Source of the DNA: Diadophis punctatus similis
Taxonomy: Eukaryota > Chordata > Lepidosauria > Squamata > Dipsadidae
Assembly: GCA_023053685.1 (NCBI GenBank)
Contig: JALIGW010000001.1
Coordinates: 65,725,740 to 65,789,739 of the forward strand
DNA length: 64,000 bases
Direction: 5' to 3'
In this document: positions 1-12,000 of the stretch, piece by piece
Numbering within the stretch: position 1 is the stretch's first letter
Layout: each line of letters opens with the position of its first letter
Notes under the pieces: generated by a model
The model's input: only the letters and a program-made list of their open reading frames with translations
What the model was told of the DNA's origin: nothing
Database searches by the model: none
Translations under genes and position numbers: made by a program

Positions 1-105
1 AGCTGCTATTGTGCACACTATATCCCCATTGGAGTTACTGGCTGGCTGTGGGTGACTAGTCTTATATTGCTACAGTCATTCTGATTTTAACCAAAAATTG
101 GTTGG

Positions 106-400
106 GCAAAATTATAACAGAACAACAGAATTGGAAGGGGCCTTCGAGGTCTTCTAGTCCAACCCCATCTCAAACAGGAACCCTATTTCATTTCAGACGA
201 ATGGTCATCCAATCTCTTCTTAAAAACCACCAGTATTGGAGCACCCACAACTTTTGGAGGCAAGTTGTTCCACTGATTAAATTGCTCTAAGTGTCAGGAA
301 ATTTCTCCTTAGTTCTAGGTTGCTTTTCTGCTTGATTAGTTTCCATACATTGCTTCTTGTTCTACCCTCAGGTGCTTTGGAGAATAGGTTGACCCTGTGG
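106..400 (-). mobile_element. CR1-type LINE 3' fragment
   Basis: The stretch containing AGAATTGGAAGGGGCCTTCG and the terms for 'lead to loss of fit' in the CR1 3' region is the reverse complement of the 3' part seen in sense at 16900-17080 (dense match around TCTTCTAGTCCAACC). It is truncated and diverged. Confidence 0.7.
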
Positions 401-533
401 AGACAGTGTCCTGTCTGTGAAATATGCCCTTCTAGGTTTTAGGTGTGTCACCCAACATGACTCTGGAATAGGGATGGGGAGTGCTGTTGTTATCTGATAG
501 TCTCTAGGGGCCTTTTATGACCTTGTCCTATAA

Positions 534-1187
534 CAGTGATGGTGAACCTATGGCACGCAGAGCCATATCGGTAGGCACGTGAGCTCAGGTCCGGCGCGCA
601 TGTGCGCACTGGCCAGCTGATTTTCTGGCCTTCTGGGCCCACTGGGAGTAGGGAAACAGGCTGTTTCCAGCCTTCCCCCTCCTGGGGAAGGCCCGTTTTT
701 TGCTCTCCCCAAGCTCCAGAGCCTTTCTAGGAGCCTGGGGAGGGTGAAAATGGCCTTCCCCACCCCCCGGAGGTCCTCTGGAGGCTGGAAATGACCCATT
801 TGCCGACTTCCGGTTGAATCGGAAGTCCCGTTTTTTTGCTCTCCCCAGGCTTCAGAGCCTTTCTAGGAGCCTGGGGAGGGCGAAAATGACCTTCCCCCCC
901 GGAGGCCAGAAATGGCCTGTTTCAAGTTGGGAAATGGGCCATTTCTGGCCTCCGGAGGGCCTCCGGGGGGGGGAAAGGCCATTTTTGCCCTCCCCAGGCT
1001 CCTAGAAAGGCTCTAAAGTCTAGGGAGAGCGAAAAATGGGCGTGTCATCGTGTGCCAGGAGTGGGGGAGGTCACATGCGCATGCGCGGGCCCCCCCATGG
1101 AATTATGGGTGTGGGCACATGTGCGTGTGACCCCCCCGTGCGACTCCCCCATTTGGCATGCGAACCAAAAAAGGTTCGCCATCACTG
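534..1187. mobile_element. Non-autonomous hAT element, copy 1 of family B
   Basis: The ends are inverted: CAGTGATGGTGAACC at the left and GGTTCGCCATCACTG at the right. Flanking 8-mers TCCTATAA and TCCATAAT look like a worn target duplication. The interior is GC rich with repeated GGAGGGCGAAAATGG-like blocks and no coding frame. It shares its ends with 45510-46037. Confidence 0.82.
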
Positions 1188-1289
1188 TCCATAATAATTG
1201 GATGGAGGACCTTCTCTGTGAGATTATTATGGGGGACATCTGAGATTGCTGCTTACCTACCTTCCTCCCAATAGTGTACCAACATTCTT

Positions 1290-2390
1290 TCCAAAATTCC
1301 TAGATTCTGTGGCCAAGTTGGCAATGGAGTTCCCCAGAATTATGATTCTGGGAAACTTCATCTTGCCTTCATTGGACCTAGAGTCTTCGGTAGTTCAGGA
1401 GTCATGGCCGCCATGACAACAATGGGCCTGGTCCAACTTATTCAGGGCCTGACTCACATGGCGGCTCACACATTGGATTTGTTTTTTCTTTCAAGGCAAC
1501 GGAATTGTGATTTGGGAGTTGGGGGATGATAGCATCAGTCCCATATTTTGGCCCTAGAGTTGTTCACAGCAACCTCTCCATGAAGGGAGCTAGGGCCTCT
1601 TGAACAGCCCACCTTAAGCAACTGATGGACCCAATGCAATTTCAGAAGGAGCTTGCCTGTTTTCCCCGAAGCTCCGGCACACAAATCTCAGTGGAGGCTT
1701 TTGCTGCAGTTTGGAATGAGCACATGGCAGGGGCCCTAGACTGGATTATGCTCATGCAGATTCTGTGGTGACAGGTCTTGTAGAGTTTGTGGTTTTAGAG
1801 TTGCGAAGGAGGAAGTGGCACAAGAGATGCCTTGTGTGCTTTGATGAAGGATGAAGAGCAAAGTTGATTGAATTCAGAGAAACTCCACCATGGAAAACCT
1901 CTGGAGGGCTTGAGATGAAGATAGCAGAACTATGTTGGCCCACTTGGATCTTTTGGCAACATTGACTATGGTATCTTTCTAGACCAGCTTTGGGGAATAG
2001 GAGATATTGATTTGCAGTGATTTGCAGTGATTTTTCTCCTTCCTGTGCAGCTGGTTCCAGTCAGTATTGGTGATGGGGGAACAGAGGCTTAGTTCTAGGT
2101 TTCTGAAATGTGAAACTTGATCAAGTCTTTCACTGATCTTCTTTGACATCTGTATGAAACCAGTGAGTGAGATCATTTGAAAGCATGAGGTATGGCATTA
2201 TTGGTGTTGATGATAACCAGTTATATATTTCCACCCTGGGAGTGCGGCCCCAGTCCATGGAGACTGTGAATGTCTGGATGGGGGGAAAAGTCCAGATCTA
2301 TTCTCTATGACCCAGAATGCAGGACATAGAATAAGGAACAGAAGTTACAGAAAGGCAGATCCAGCCAAACAATAGGAAAATACTTTATAC
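1290..2390 (+). mobile_element. Old L2-like LINE fragment
   Basis: About 1340-1500 translates piecemeal to the same endonuclease block (LGNF.LPS, HTLD.) found in the younger LINE at 9733-12580, with many stops and indels. Weaker similarity continues toward 2390. Confidence 0.65.
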
Positions 2391-2839
2391 TACAAGAAGA
2401 GTTCAACGGTGGAACCAATTATCGAAGCGGTAATGGGCTCCCGCTCATGATTTAAACAGGCTGGGCAGGCTGAATAATTTTTATTTGGATACCTAAATGT
2501 CCTTTCATGTATATGTTTCTGCAGACTTGAACTTTCAGAGAAAATGTTTAGACTGAAATGATAAATGCACAAGACCTACATAGTAAAAGAATAGATGAAG
2601 ATGGTGTGATGCAGAGGAGACATACACAGAATTTGAAAAAGTATATGCCTGAAATGAAAAGGAATTCTTTGTATCTTGGTTCCAATTTAGTATTTCTAGG
2701 GAGAATAGGACTTTGACAAAGCTTCTGTCTTTAAGTGCGTTTCCATTTCTATGAGGAAGAGAAGACCATATGCAAAAGAATAAATGTGCAGTTATTCCAA
2801 TGAAGTGAGTGGAGAACCTCAAATAAATTAGTACTACTT

Positions 2840-2960
2840 TCATGGATTGTAATATTTTATTTAATTAATGTTTTATTCATTTTAAATTTTTTATTATTAA
2901 CTTCTATGCCACCCATCTTGCTGAGGCGACTCTTGGCGACGTAGAAGTTTAATACCCATT
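2840..2960. repeat. Short LINE/SINE 3'-end fragment
   Basis: The AT-rich run followed by TATGCCACCCATCTTGCTGA resembles the reverse complement of squamate LINE/SINE tails. It is too short to classify. Confidence 0.4.
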
Positions 2961-3129
2961 AAGAATCTTGGACTGGGATCTCAGTTTTTTTCTGATTTGA
3001 CCAGTCTGTATTAAGAAGGATCCGTACTGTTATGTCAGTCTTATACTTTCATCGTAATGTTGATATAGTTAGCAATTGCATTCTTGGCTTTATTGTATAT
3101 AAAGTTCTACGCTCTGTTCTAAGTTGCAG

Positions 3130-3193
3130 GTGATGACTGCACTGACCACTGTAATTTGGCCCACGGCAGCTGTGAAAAGGATGGCAAATGCAG
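3130..3193 (+). CDS. DLK2: DLK2 exon: first half of EGF repeat 1
   Basis: The exon follows the acceptor AAGTTGCAG and encodes [20 protein letters not shown] before a GTAAAC donor. It begins inside a codon (GT completes the preceding one) and ends with AG of a split Arg codon. The cysteine pattern matches the start of the DLK2 ectodomain just after the signal peptide. Confidence 0.9.
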
Positions 3194-5982
3194 GTAAACA
3201 ATTTTTTTGATGCAAGCACAGTATAGTCTTTTCTTTGTGTAGCCTTCCATTCCCTCTGCCATTGCTTCCTTTTCAATATAATATATTGTAACAATGCATA
3301 CGACAGTCACAAGAAGGGTTATCTTTCTGTGATTCTGTCACAGAAACCAAAGAGGCTAAGACAGGGGTCGGGAACCTTTTTGACTAAGAGAGCCATGAAA
3401 GCAAAAAATTTGGAAATTAATTTCAGTGAGAGCCATATAATATATTTTAAAAGTGAATTCAACTAAATGTCAGTATAATAAGCCTCTGAATTTATTCTTT
3501 TAAATAATGTTGTTATAACACTCACCATACGGGGCACGGGGCGGGGCACGCAGGACGGGGTGCCGGGTTGCAGGCCGGCAGCGGCGGAGGGTCGCTTGAA
3601 CTCGCTTCCCGCCGCGGACCGCGTTCACACGCGGCGGCGGCAAGCCAGGAGCGCTCGCCTGGAATTGGAATCAGCGAGCAGCTGGGCATCGGGGCTCTTC
3701 CCCCGCCTTCTCCATCCTCCAGGGTCGCCACTGCGGGGGTTCCGTCTCTCCGGTGGTGCCTGCGTTGGAAGGGAAGGGGGGGAAAGAAAGGCAGCCTGCG
3801 GGGCTTGGCACGGCTGGGAGTTGCGAGGCGGCGTAGCAACCGGGCTGTTCCTCCGTGTGTGCTAAAGTGCTCGAGTTTTTTCTCTCTCACACACACATGC
3901 ACAACCTTCCAACGACCGGGTCGGACTGGATCTCCCAGCACGACTTCCCAGTCGTTGGAAGGTTGTGCATGTGTGTGTGAGAGAGAAAAAACTCGAGCAC
4001 TTTAGCACACCCGGAGGAACAGCCCGGTTGCTACGCCGCCTCGCAACTCCCAGCCGTGCCAAGCCCCGCAGGCTGCCTTTCTTTCCCCCCCTTCCCTTCC
4101 AACGCAGGCACCACCGGAGAGACGGAACCCCCGCAGTGGCGACCCTGGAGGATGGAGAAGGCAGGGGAAGAGCCCCGATGCCCGGCTGCTCGCTGACTCC
4201 AATTCTGGGCGAGCGCTCCCGGCTTGCTGCTGTCGCCGCCGCCGCTCACCCTTCAACAGCCAATCAGCGTGGGGCGCCGACAGCAGCGACGTCATCTCTC
4301 TGCGCCCGCCTTGCAGAGAGAAAGGCATGGGTGGGTGTTTTAAGGTGACCAGATGTCCCGACATTGTTTTAAAAAATCGGGACTTTTTAAGAGGGTGGGC
4401 GGGACGCGGGACAAATGATTAAAAAGCGGGTCTGTCCCGCCAAAATCGGGACGTCTGGTCACCTTAATTAAAACAAGTGAGAATATTTTGTTTTATCTGC
4501 GAGCCATATGCAATCATCAAAAGAGCCACATCTGGCTCGAGAGCCATAGGTTCCCGACCCCTGGGCTAAGACATCCAATGAAACACTTTGTTTCAGTAAG
4601 TTGATAAATAGAAGTTGAGGGAAGGATTTAACTTAATTACTTATAGCAAGATAGTCCCATAAGAGAAGGAGGGCCTATGGAGCTGACATCAGCTGTGTGT
4701 TCTTGAAAAGGAGAATTCTGGACATAAGAAGAGTACATTTATTTAAATTTGTATTCTATATTATTTTGTACTGTTTTAATAGTTTTCTTTTTTATGTGTT
4801 ATGACATGCACTGCCAAGAGTCACTTGTTGAGATGGGCAGCTATAGAAAACAAACAAACAAACAAACAAACAAACAAACAAACAAACAAACATATATTTT
4901 AATGAAGGTGTAATGATTAGCAACTAAAACTGAATTAGACAGCAGTGGCTGTTGAAGAGTTATTGGCTGTGTGATCCTGAGATGAACCATCAGACAATTT
5001 GATATACTAGTGGAATATTGGTTTGAATGGTGTTTGAACACTCTTCAAATGGAATTGGGCATATTCTGGAGAAGTAGGTTGAAGGCAAAGAGGAAGAGGC
5101 ACTGGGAAATCTTTTTTGACTGAAAACAGATTGCTTCTCTGAGGCAGAAGTTAGATGGAAGATGAGAAGTTCTACTAACCAAAGCCAGAGGGAAAATCTG
5201 TATCAGAGACAGGATTCCAGTTCAGTATCTTTAACTTTTTATTTATATCAAACTGGATAGTAAGGTGTTAGGAATAGCCTTTGTGCATACATATCAGGCA
5301 CACATTATGGATTACACATAGAATTGGACCAGGGGTGGGTTCTGACTTACCTTGCTGCTGGTTCACTTCCTCACGCGCCGCGTAGGCACGCCACATGGGC
5401 ACACGCGCATGCACAGTGCTAAAAAACAAGCTACGCATGTGCAGAAGTGAAAATCAGCTTCTGCGCATTCGCAGAAGCAAAAAACAAGACGGTGGCACCT
5501 ACGGCGCTGCCGAGAGAGCCTGTTCAGGGGCGTGTCGAGCCAGCCATTGCTGCCGGTTCAGCGAGCAGGGGGAAATTCCCACTACCGGTTCTATAGAACT
5601 GGTCTGAACCGGCAGGAACCCACCTCTGAATTGGACAAGATTTAGCTTGCAATATTTAGTATGGAGGGGGGGGGGAATCCCTTGACTACATATGTTATAC
5701 TGGAATTTTCTCTGCTCATCCAGATCTTGCATTCTTTTGCAGATGTGATCCCGGTTGGGAGGGAAAATATTGTGAACACTGTGTGAGAATGCCTGGCTGT
5801 GGCCATGGGACATGCCACCAGCCCTGGCAATGCATTTGCCAAACTGGCTGGGCTGGCAAGTTCTGTGACAAAGGTAGGTTACTCCAATTGAAACAGGATG
5901 GAAAAATCTTAAATAAAATCTGGACAATGGAGACACACATATTGGAAGTGGATACTCTTACATAATGCTGTTTTACACTGAA

Positions 5983-6020
<38 letters not shown>

Positions 6021-9000
6021 AAGTATATATATACGTATATGCATATGTATGTATGTTTTCTGAGGTTTTCGCGGCTGTTTGTATGTAGGTCTTTGGGTAT
6101 TCGGGTTTTCTCCCACGTGAAATTGGAAGTGTCTTCGCAACGTTTCGATGAAGTCTCATTCATCATCTTCAGGCTGGTGTCTTCTGCTTCCTGCTTCTAG
6201 GAGCAATGTGAGATTGCTGCTGTTTCTTCCTTTTAACTGCCAGTGGAGGTTTGAACTGATAGGATGGGAGCTTGGCTGTGTTCTGATTGGTTGGAGGTGT
6301 GTTCTGATTGGTTGACCAATCAGAACACAGCCAAGCTCCTATCCTATCAGTTCAAACCTCCACTGGCAGTTAAAAGGAAGAAACAGCAGCAATCTCACAT
6401 TGCTCCTAGAAGCAGGAAGCAGAAGACACCAGCCTGAAGATGATGAATGAGACTTCATCGAAACGTTGCGAAGACACTTCCAATTTCACGCGGGAGAAAA
6501 CCCGAATACCCAAAGACCTACATATGTATGTATGTATGTATATATGTATATTTCTTACCAGAAGCTTGATCCCATACTTGGTAGCCAAACTACAAAAAAA
6601 TTCAAGGACATGGCACAGCAAGATATGTAGCTTTTACTGTAGATACAAAAGAAGTCATATCTGCAGAGAAGAACAGAATTGAATTCCATATACATGTAGT
6701 CCTCAACTTACAACAGTTCACTTAGTGACCATTCAAAGTTACAGTGGCACTGAAAAAAAAGACTTATGACCATTTTTCACGTATATGACTGTTGCAGGAT
6801 TCCCATGGTCATGTGATTTACATTCAGATACTTGACAACTGGTTCATATTTATGACGGTTGTTGTGTTCCGGGGTCATGTGATCATCATTTGACAAGCAA
6901 AGTCAATGGGGAAGCCAGACTCAACTTAACAACCGTGTTACTTGTTTAACAACTGCAGTGATTCACTTAACAAACGTGGCAAGAAAATGGGGCAAAACTC
7001 ACTTAACAAATTTCTTACTTAGCAACATAAATCCTGGGCTCAATTGTGGTCATAAGTTGAGGACTACCTGTGCATGTGGGTCAGACCCAAGGTTTAAGCC
7101 CTAGGCATTTTCTCCTACATTTTAAACTTCAGGTTAGGATTTTTAGGCCATTTAGTTCCCAGCTTTAAAAACTGACATCTGCATTTTCTCTGACCTTAGT
7201 TCCTTATCCCATCTTTAACTTTACAACAACAATAGCAGTTCAGCCTAATCTCAGTAATCATATAGCCTTGTTAGCAGTGTCTTCTTGTCTTTGGAAGGAT
7301 GTCTTTTAAGAAGACAACAGTTGCTAGAGTTCTTAGTCCTCTTCAGGGGCGGGTTCCTAATTTTTTTACTACCACTCTGTGGGCGTGGCTTATTTTGTGG
7401 GTGTGGCTTGCCAGCCATGTGACCGGGTGGGCATGGGCCTCGGGAGCTTGGCAGCGGCCGGAGAAGCGGGGGGGGCATTGCCCACCCGCAACGCAGCCCT
7501 CCGCAGCAGGAGCAACAAGACCGCGGCAGCGGTTCTTCTAGGAGGCTCTGTCCGGCCTGAATGCTTCTCTCCATTCGATGATCCTAGGCTCCTGCCGCCC
7601 GTTCCCCCTCCCCTCAGCAGCTCGAGAAGCCTCGAATGTGCGAAAATGCCTGGGATCATCACCGCATGTTCGTGGCTTCTCGGACTGCTGAAGGGAGGGG
7701 AACTGAGATAGATCCTGCCACCCATTCCCTCGCCCCTCAGCAGCTCGAGAAGCCTCAAACATGCCAAAATGCCTAGGATCATCACCGCGCGTTCATGGCT
7801 TCTCGGACTGCTGAAGGGAGGGGAATGGAGATAGGTCCTGCCGCCCGTTCTTTCAGCGTCTCACGCGCTCCCTCAGCCATCCTCTCCTGCTTGGACTCCC
7901 TGTGGGATAGGAAGGCAGCGCATGCGCAGTGCCGAAAGCTCGGCTTCTGGGCATGCGCAGAAGAAATTTTTTTTAAAAATTAAAAAAACTTTTTTTAAAA
8001 AAATGGCGGCCCCCAGGCACCGGCTACCGACCGCACTGGTACTGTGATGTCACCAGCGGGCTGCTACCGGTGCTATAGAGTGGACCGCACCGGTAGGAAC
8101 CCACCACTGGTCCTCTTCCTTTCAGATTACAAGCCTCAGTAGGAATAGGGGCCTCCTTGTCAGGCAGGGTAAAGACAATGATAATGTACTTCTGAAAAAA
8201 AAAAGCGATTTTTAATTTTAGCAGTTTCAGTATAAGTGGCTTTCGTTGAATATTGCTGCCACTTCATTCCATCCCTTGCAAGGTTTCCCCTTCGACACAC
8301 TGTTGGGTCAACAATCTTCACCCTTTGAACATTTCACCCTGTTTAGGAGGGACATTCTTACATTTTGAGAATGTGTAAAGCATGGATAAAGCATGTATCT
8401 AAACTCCGCTGTATTAACATGTTAGGTTGGTTAGTTGTGTGAGTGGGTTTCAGTTTTTTTGAGAGGAAAATTAAAAAGTAGCTTCTGGGTATGAAGAAGA
8501 AAGGAAGGAATCCAGACAATAAATTATTTTAGGAAAATATTTTTCCTTTTGATCTAATTACTCCATTCTATACTTTCCTCCTCCTGGATTGTCATTTTGT
8601 TTGTTTCAGACACTAAGTATGTTATGCTACTCAGTTATGATGAAGTTGCTTTTCATCATTACTTTATGGCTGAATTTACCATCTTTTCTTGAGATCAAGT
8701 TCATTAAAAGAAAACTTCCACCCATAGGTCAAGTCAAATTACAGGTAGTCCTCGACTTACCGACAATCATTTGTTTAGTGACCGTTCAAAGTTACAGTGG
8801 CACTGGAAAAAGTGAACTATGACTGTTTTTCACACTTATGACCATTGCAGTATCCCCATGGTCACGTGATCAGAATTTGGCTGCTTGGAAACTGGTTCAT
8901 ATTCATGATGGTTGCAGTGTCCTGGGATCATGTGATTCCCTTTCGCGACCTTCTGACAAGCAAAATCAATGGGGAAGCCAGATTCACTTAACAACCAACT

Positions 9001-12000
9001 TAATAACTGCAGTGATTCACTTAACAATTGTGGCAAGGAAGGTCATAAAATGGGCCACCATTCATTTAACAACTGTCTCACAAGCATAAGTTTTGGGTTC
9101 AAATATGATCAAGGATTGCCTAAAGATGAATCTTGGGTAGTTGGCCAAATAACCGTAACTTTTATGAAGCACCTCCCTATAGACGTCTATGGGATCCTCA
9201 TCCTTTTTTTGTATATTTTTTAAAAATTCTACTTCATGATGGTAGCATAAAAATAATTTTTTTAAAAAAGTAGGACTTAAAACTGGCATGAGACAATCAA
9301 GCCCAAATGTGTTTTAAACCCGCCTTTAATTTCTATGCTTTTGATTATTTCAGATGTTCATGTCTGCGAGCATCAGTCGCCGTGCAAAAATGGAGCTGAG
9401 TGTGTGTATGATCGTGATGGAGAATATTCCTGTCTGTGCCTTGAAGGATTCCATGGAAAGGACTGTGAGCTGAAGACAGGGCCGTGTGAGAAAGCAGGGT
9501 GAGCAGTCCTAGTAAAAAAAGATGGTGATAGCAGAAGATAATCTGAGACCAGAGCTCCTCTGCTTTGGTCACAATGAATTTTACATCTTAAAGAAAATGC
9601 CACATAAATGAAAACAAGTATATTGTAACCTTTGGGCAAAGATCGGCTAAAATTTTACTTTTACAAAGAGGAAATTGAAACTTCCAACTTTGTAATGGAC
9701 CTTATGGGGTTGTGGTAATCTAATAAAAAAAGCATGCCCAGACGGGTTCTCAGTGCAGCATCATTCACGACCCCAGGGAAGTGGGGGGGAGGAGTGGCAA
9801 TGATAACGCGCCGAAATCTGCATCCTCGTAGGATCCCTGCCTTGGAGATTGTTGGGTGTGAGACGCTGCTTCTGAAGTTGGACTTAGGGGTTCAGGTGGG
9901 CCTTTTCCTAGTGTACCTGCCTCCCAGCTACGTTAGTAAGGCCCTGCCTGAGCTGCTCGAGGCAGTAGCCGGCTTGGCGGTTGAGTTCCCTAGGCTTATG
10001 GTGCTGGGGGACTTCAACCTGCCTTCGGCTGGCGAAACCTCTGGGGTAGCCCAGGAGTTCATGGATTCCATGACAACCATGGACCTGACCCAAGTAATCC
10101 AGGGTCCGACTCATGAGGGAGGCCACACGCTCGACCTAGTGTTTCTTTCGGGGCAGTGGAGAGATGATCTGAAGATAGGGGACATAGTCACCACCCCACT
10201 GTAATGGTCAGATCATTTCCTACTGAGGTTGGATTTCGCAGCCCCATTCCTCCCCCGCAGAGAGGTGGGACCGACTAAGTGGTTCCGCCCCAGGCGCCTA
10301 ATGGAACCAGAAGGATTCCAGAGGGAACTTGGGGAAATACCTGAAACCCTGGTACACAATTCGGCTGATTCCCTGGTGGCTGCTTGGAACACCGCAGCAT
10401 CAGCGGCATTAGACCGGATTGCGCCTTTGCGACCTCTCTGCGGCAGTGGATCCCGGAAAGCCCCCTGGTTTACCGAGGAGCTCCGGGAGATGAAACGCCA
10501 AAAGAGACGTCTGGAGCGCCGTTGGAGAGCCAGTAAAACCAAGTCTGATTGAACACTATTAAGAACCTACATCAAGTCTTATTTAGTGGCGATAAGGGCG
10601 GCAAAACGAACTCATTTTTCCGCTCTTATTGCGTCCGCAGATTCTTGCCCAGCCGCCTTGTTTAGGGTGACCCGCTCCCTCCTTGCCAAAGGGGGGAGCG
10701 AGGAACAGTTGCAAGGTAGAGCTGAGGAATTTGCGCAGTTTCTGTCAGATAAAGTCGCTCAGATCCGGCCGAACCTGGACTCCGGCTGGGCAGAGTCCAT
10801 TGAGGTGACAGGGGCAAGTCTTAGTCCACCATTGTGGGAGGAGTTTGGGCCTGTTTCTCCTGAAGATGTGGACATAGCCGTGGGCGCGATGAGTGCTTCC
10901 ACCTGTTTATTGGACCCGTGCCCCTCCTGGCTGGTTTCGGCCAGCAGGGAGGTGGCACGAGGCTGGATCCAGGCGGTGGTCATCGCTTCTTTGATGGAGG
11001 GATCCGTACCGCAGCCGTTAAAAGTTGCAGTGGTGAGACCCCTCCTGAAGAAGCCTTCCCTGGACCCAGCAGACTTGAAGAACTTTTGTCTTTTTTAGGG
11101 AAAGTTGTTGAGAAGGTGGTGGCTGCTCAGCTTCTGCGACTATTGGAGGAAATGGATCATCTAGACTCCTATCAGTCGGGTTTCAGGCGCGGCTTCAGTA
11201 CAGAAACTGCCTTGGTCGCCCTGATGGATGATCTCTGGCGAGCCCGGGATGGTGGAAATTCCTCCATCCTGGTGCTACTTGACCTCTCAGCGGCTTTCGA
11301 TACCATCGACCATGGTATCCTTCTGCATCGTCTCGGAGAGTTGGGAGTGGGAGGCACCGTTTTGCGGTGGTTCTCCTCTTATCTCACCGATAGGATGCAG
11401 TCGGTGTTAACAGGAGGGCAGAGATCGTCCTCTAGGCGGGGTGCCTCAGGGTTCGGTCCTCTTGCCCATCCTGTTTAACATTTACATGAAACCGCTGGGG
11501 GAGATCATCTGTAGACATGGGGTGAGTTTTCATCAGTACGCTGACGACACCCAGCTGTACATCACCACCCCGTCTCAATTCAGTGAGGCAGCTAATGTGC
11601 CGATGCCTGGACGACGTTAGGACTTGGATGGGGAGGAACAGACTCAGACTCAACCCCGACAAGACTGAGTGGCTTTGGATATTGCCTCCTAAGGACTACG
11701 ACAACTGTCCCTCCTTGGTTCTTGAGGGAGGGAAATTAACTCCCTTGGAGCAGGTCTGCAATTTGGGGGTCCTCCTAGATCCACAGCTAAAATTAGATCA
11801 ACACCTTAAGGCTGTGGCTAGGGGGGCCTATGCACAGGTTCGCTTGGTGCACCAATTGCGGCCATACTTGGAGAAGGAGGCTCTACTCACGGTCACTCAT
11901 GCCCTTGTCACCTCCTGACTGGACTACTGCAATGCGCTCTACATGGGGTTACCCTTGAAGAGTATTCGGAGACTTCAGTTGGTGCAAAATGCGGCTGCGC

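Larger units (their letters stand above)
3362..4563. mobile_element. hAT element with large internal palindrome
   Basis: The inverted ends are CAGGGGTCGGGAACC and GGTTCCCGACCCCTG, with perfect 8-bp target duplication GGCTAAGA at 3354-3361 and 4564-4571. It lies in a DLK2 intron. The interior carries a GC-rich inverted repeat and a second small inverted-repeat element. No transposase is seen; the long GC-rich frames read equally well on both strands because of the palindrome. Confidence 0.92.

Noticed and set aside
3522..4364. Long GC-rich open frames on both strands
   Set aside because: They lie in the two arms of the inverted repeat of a hAT element and mirror each other; there is no family similarity or splice context.
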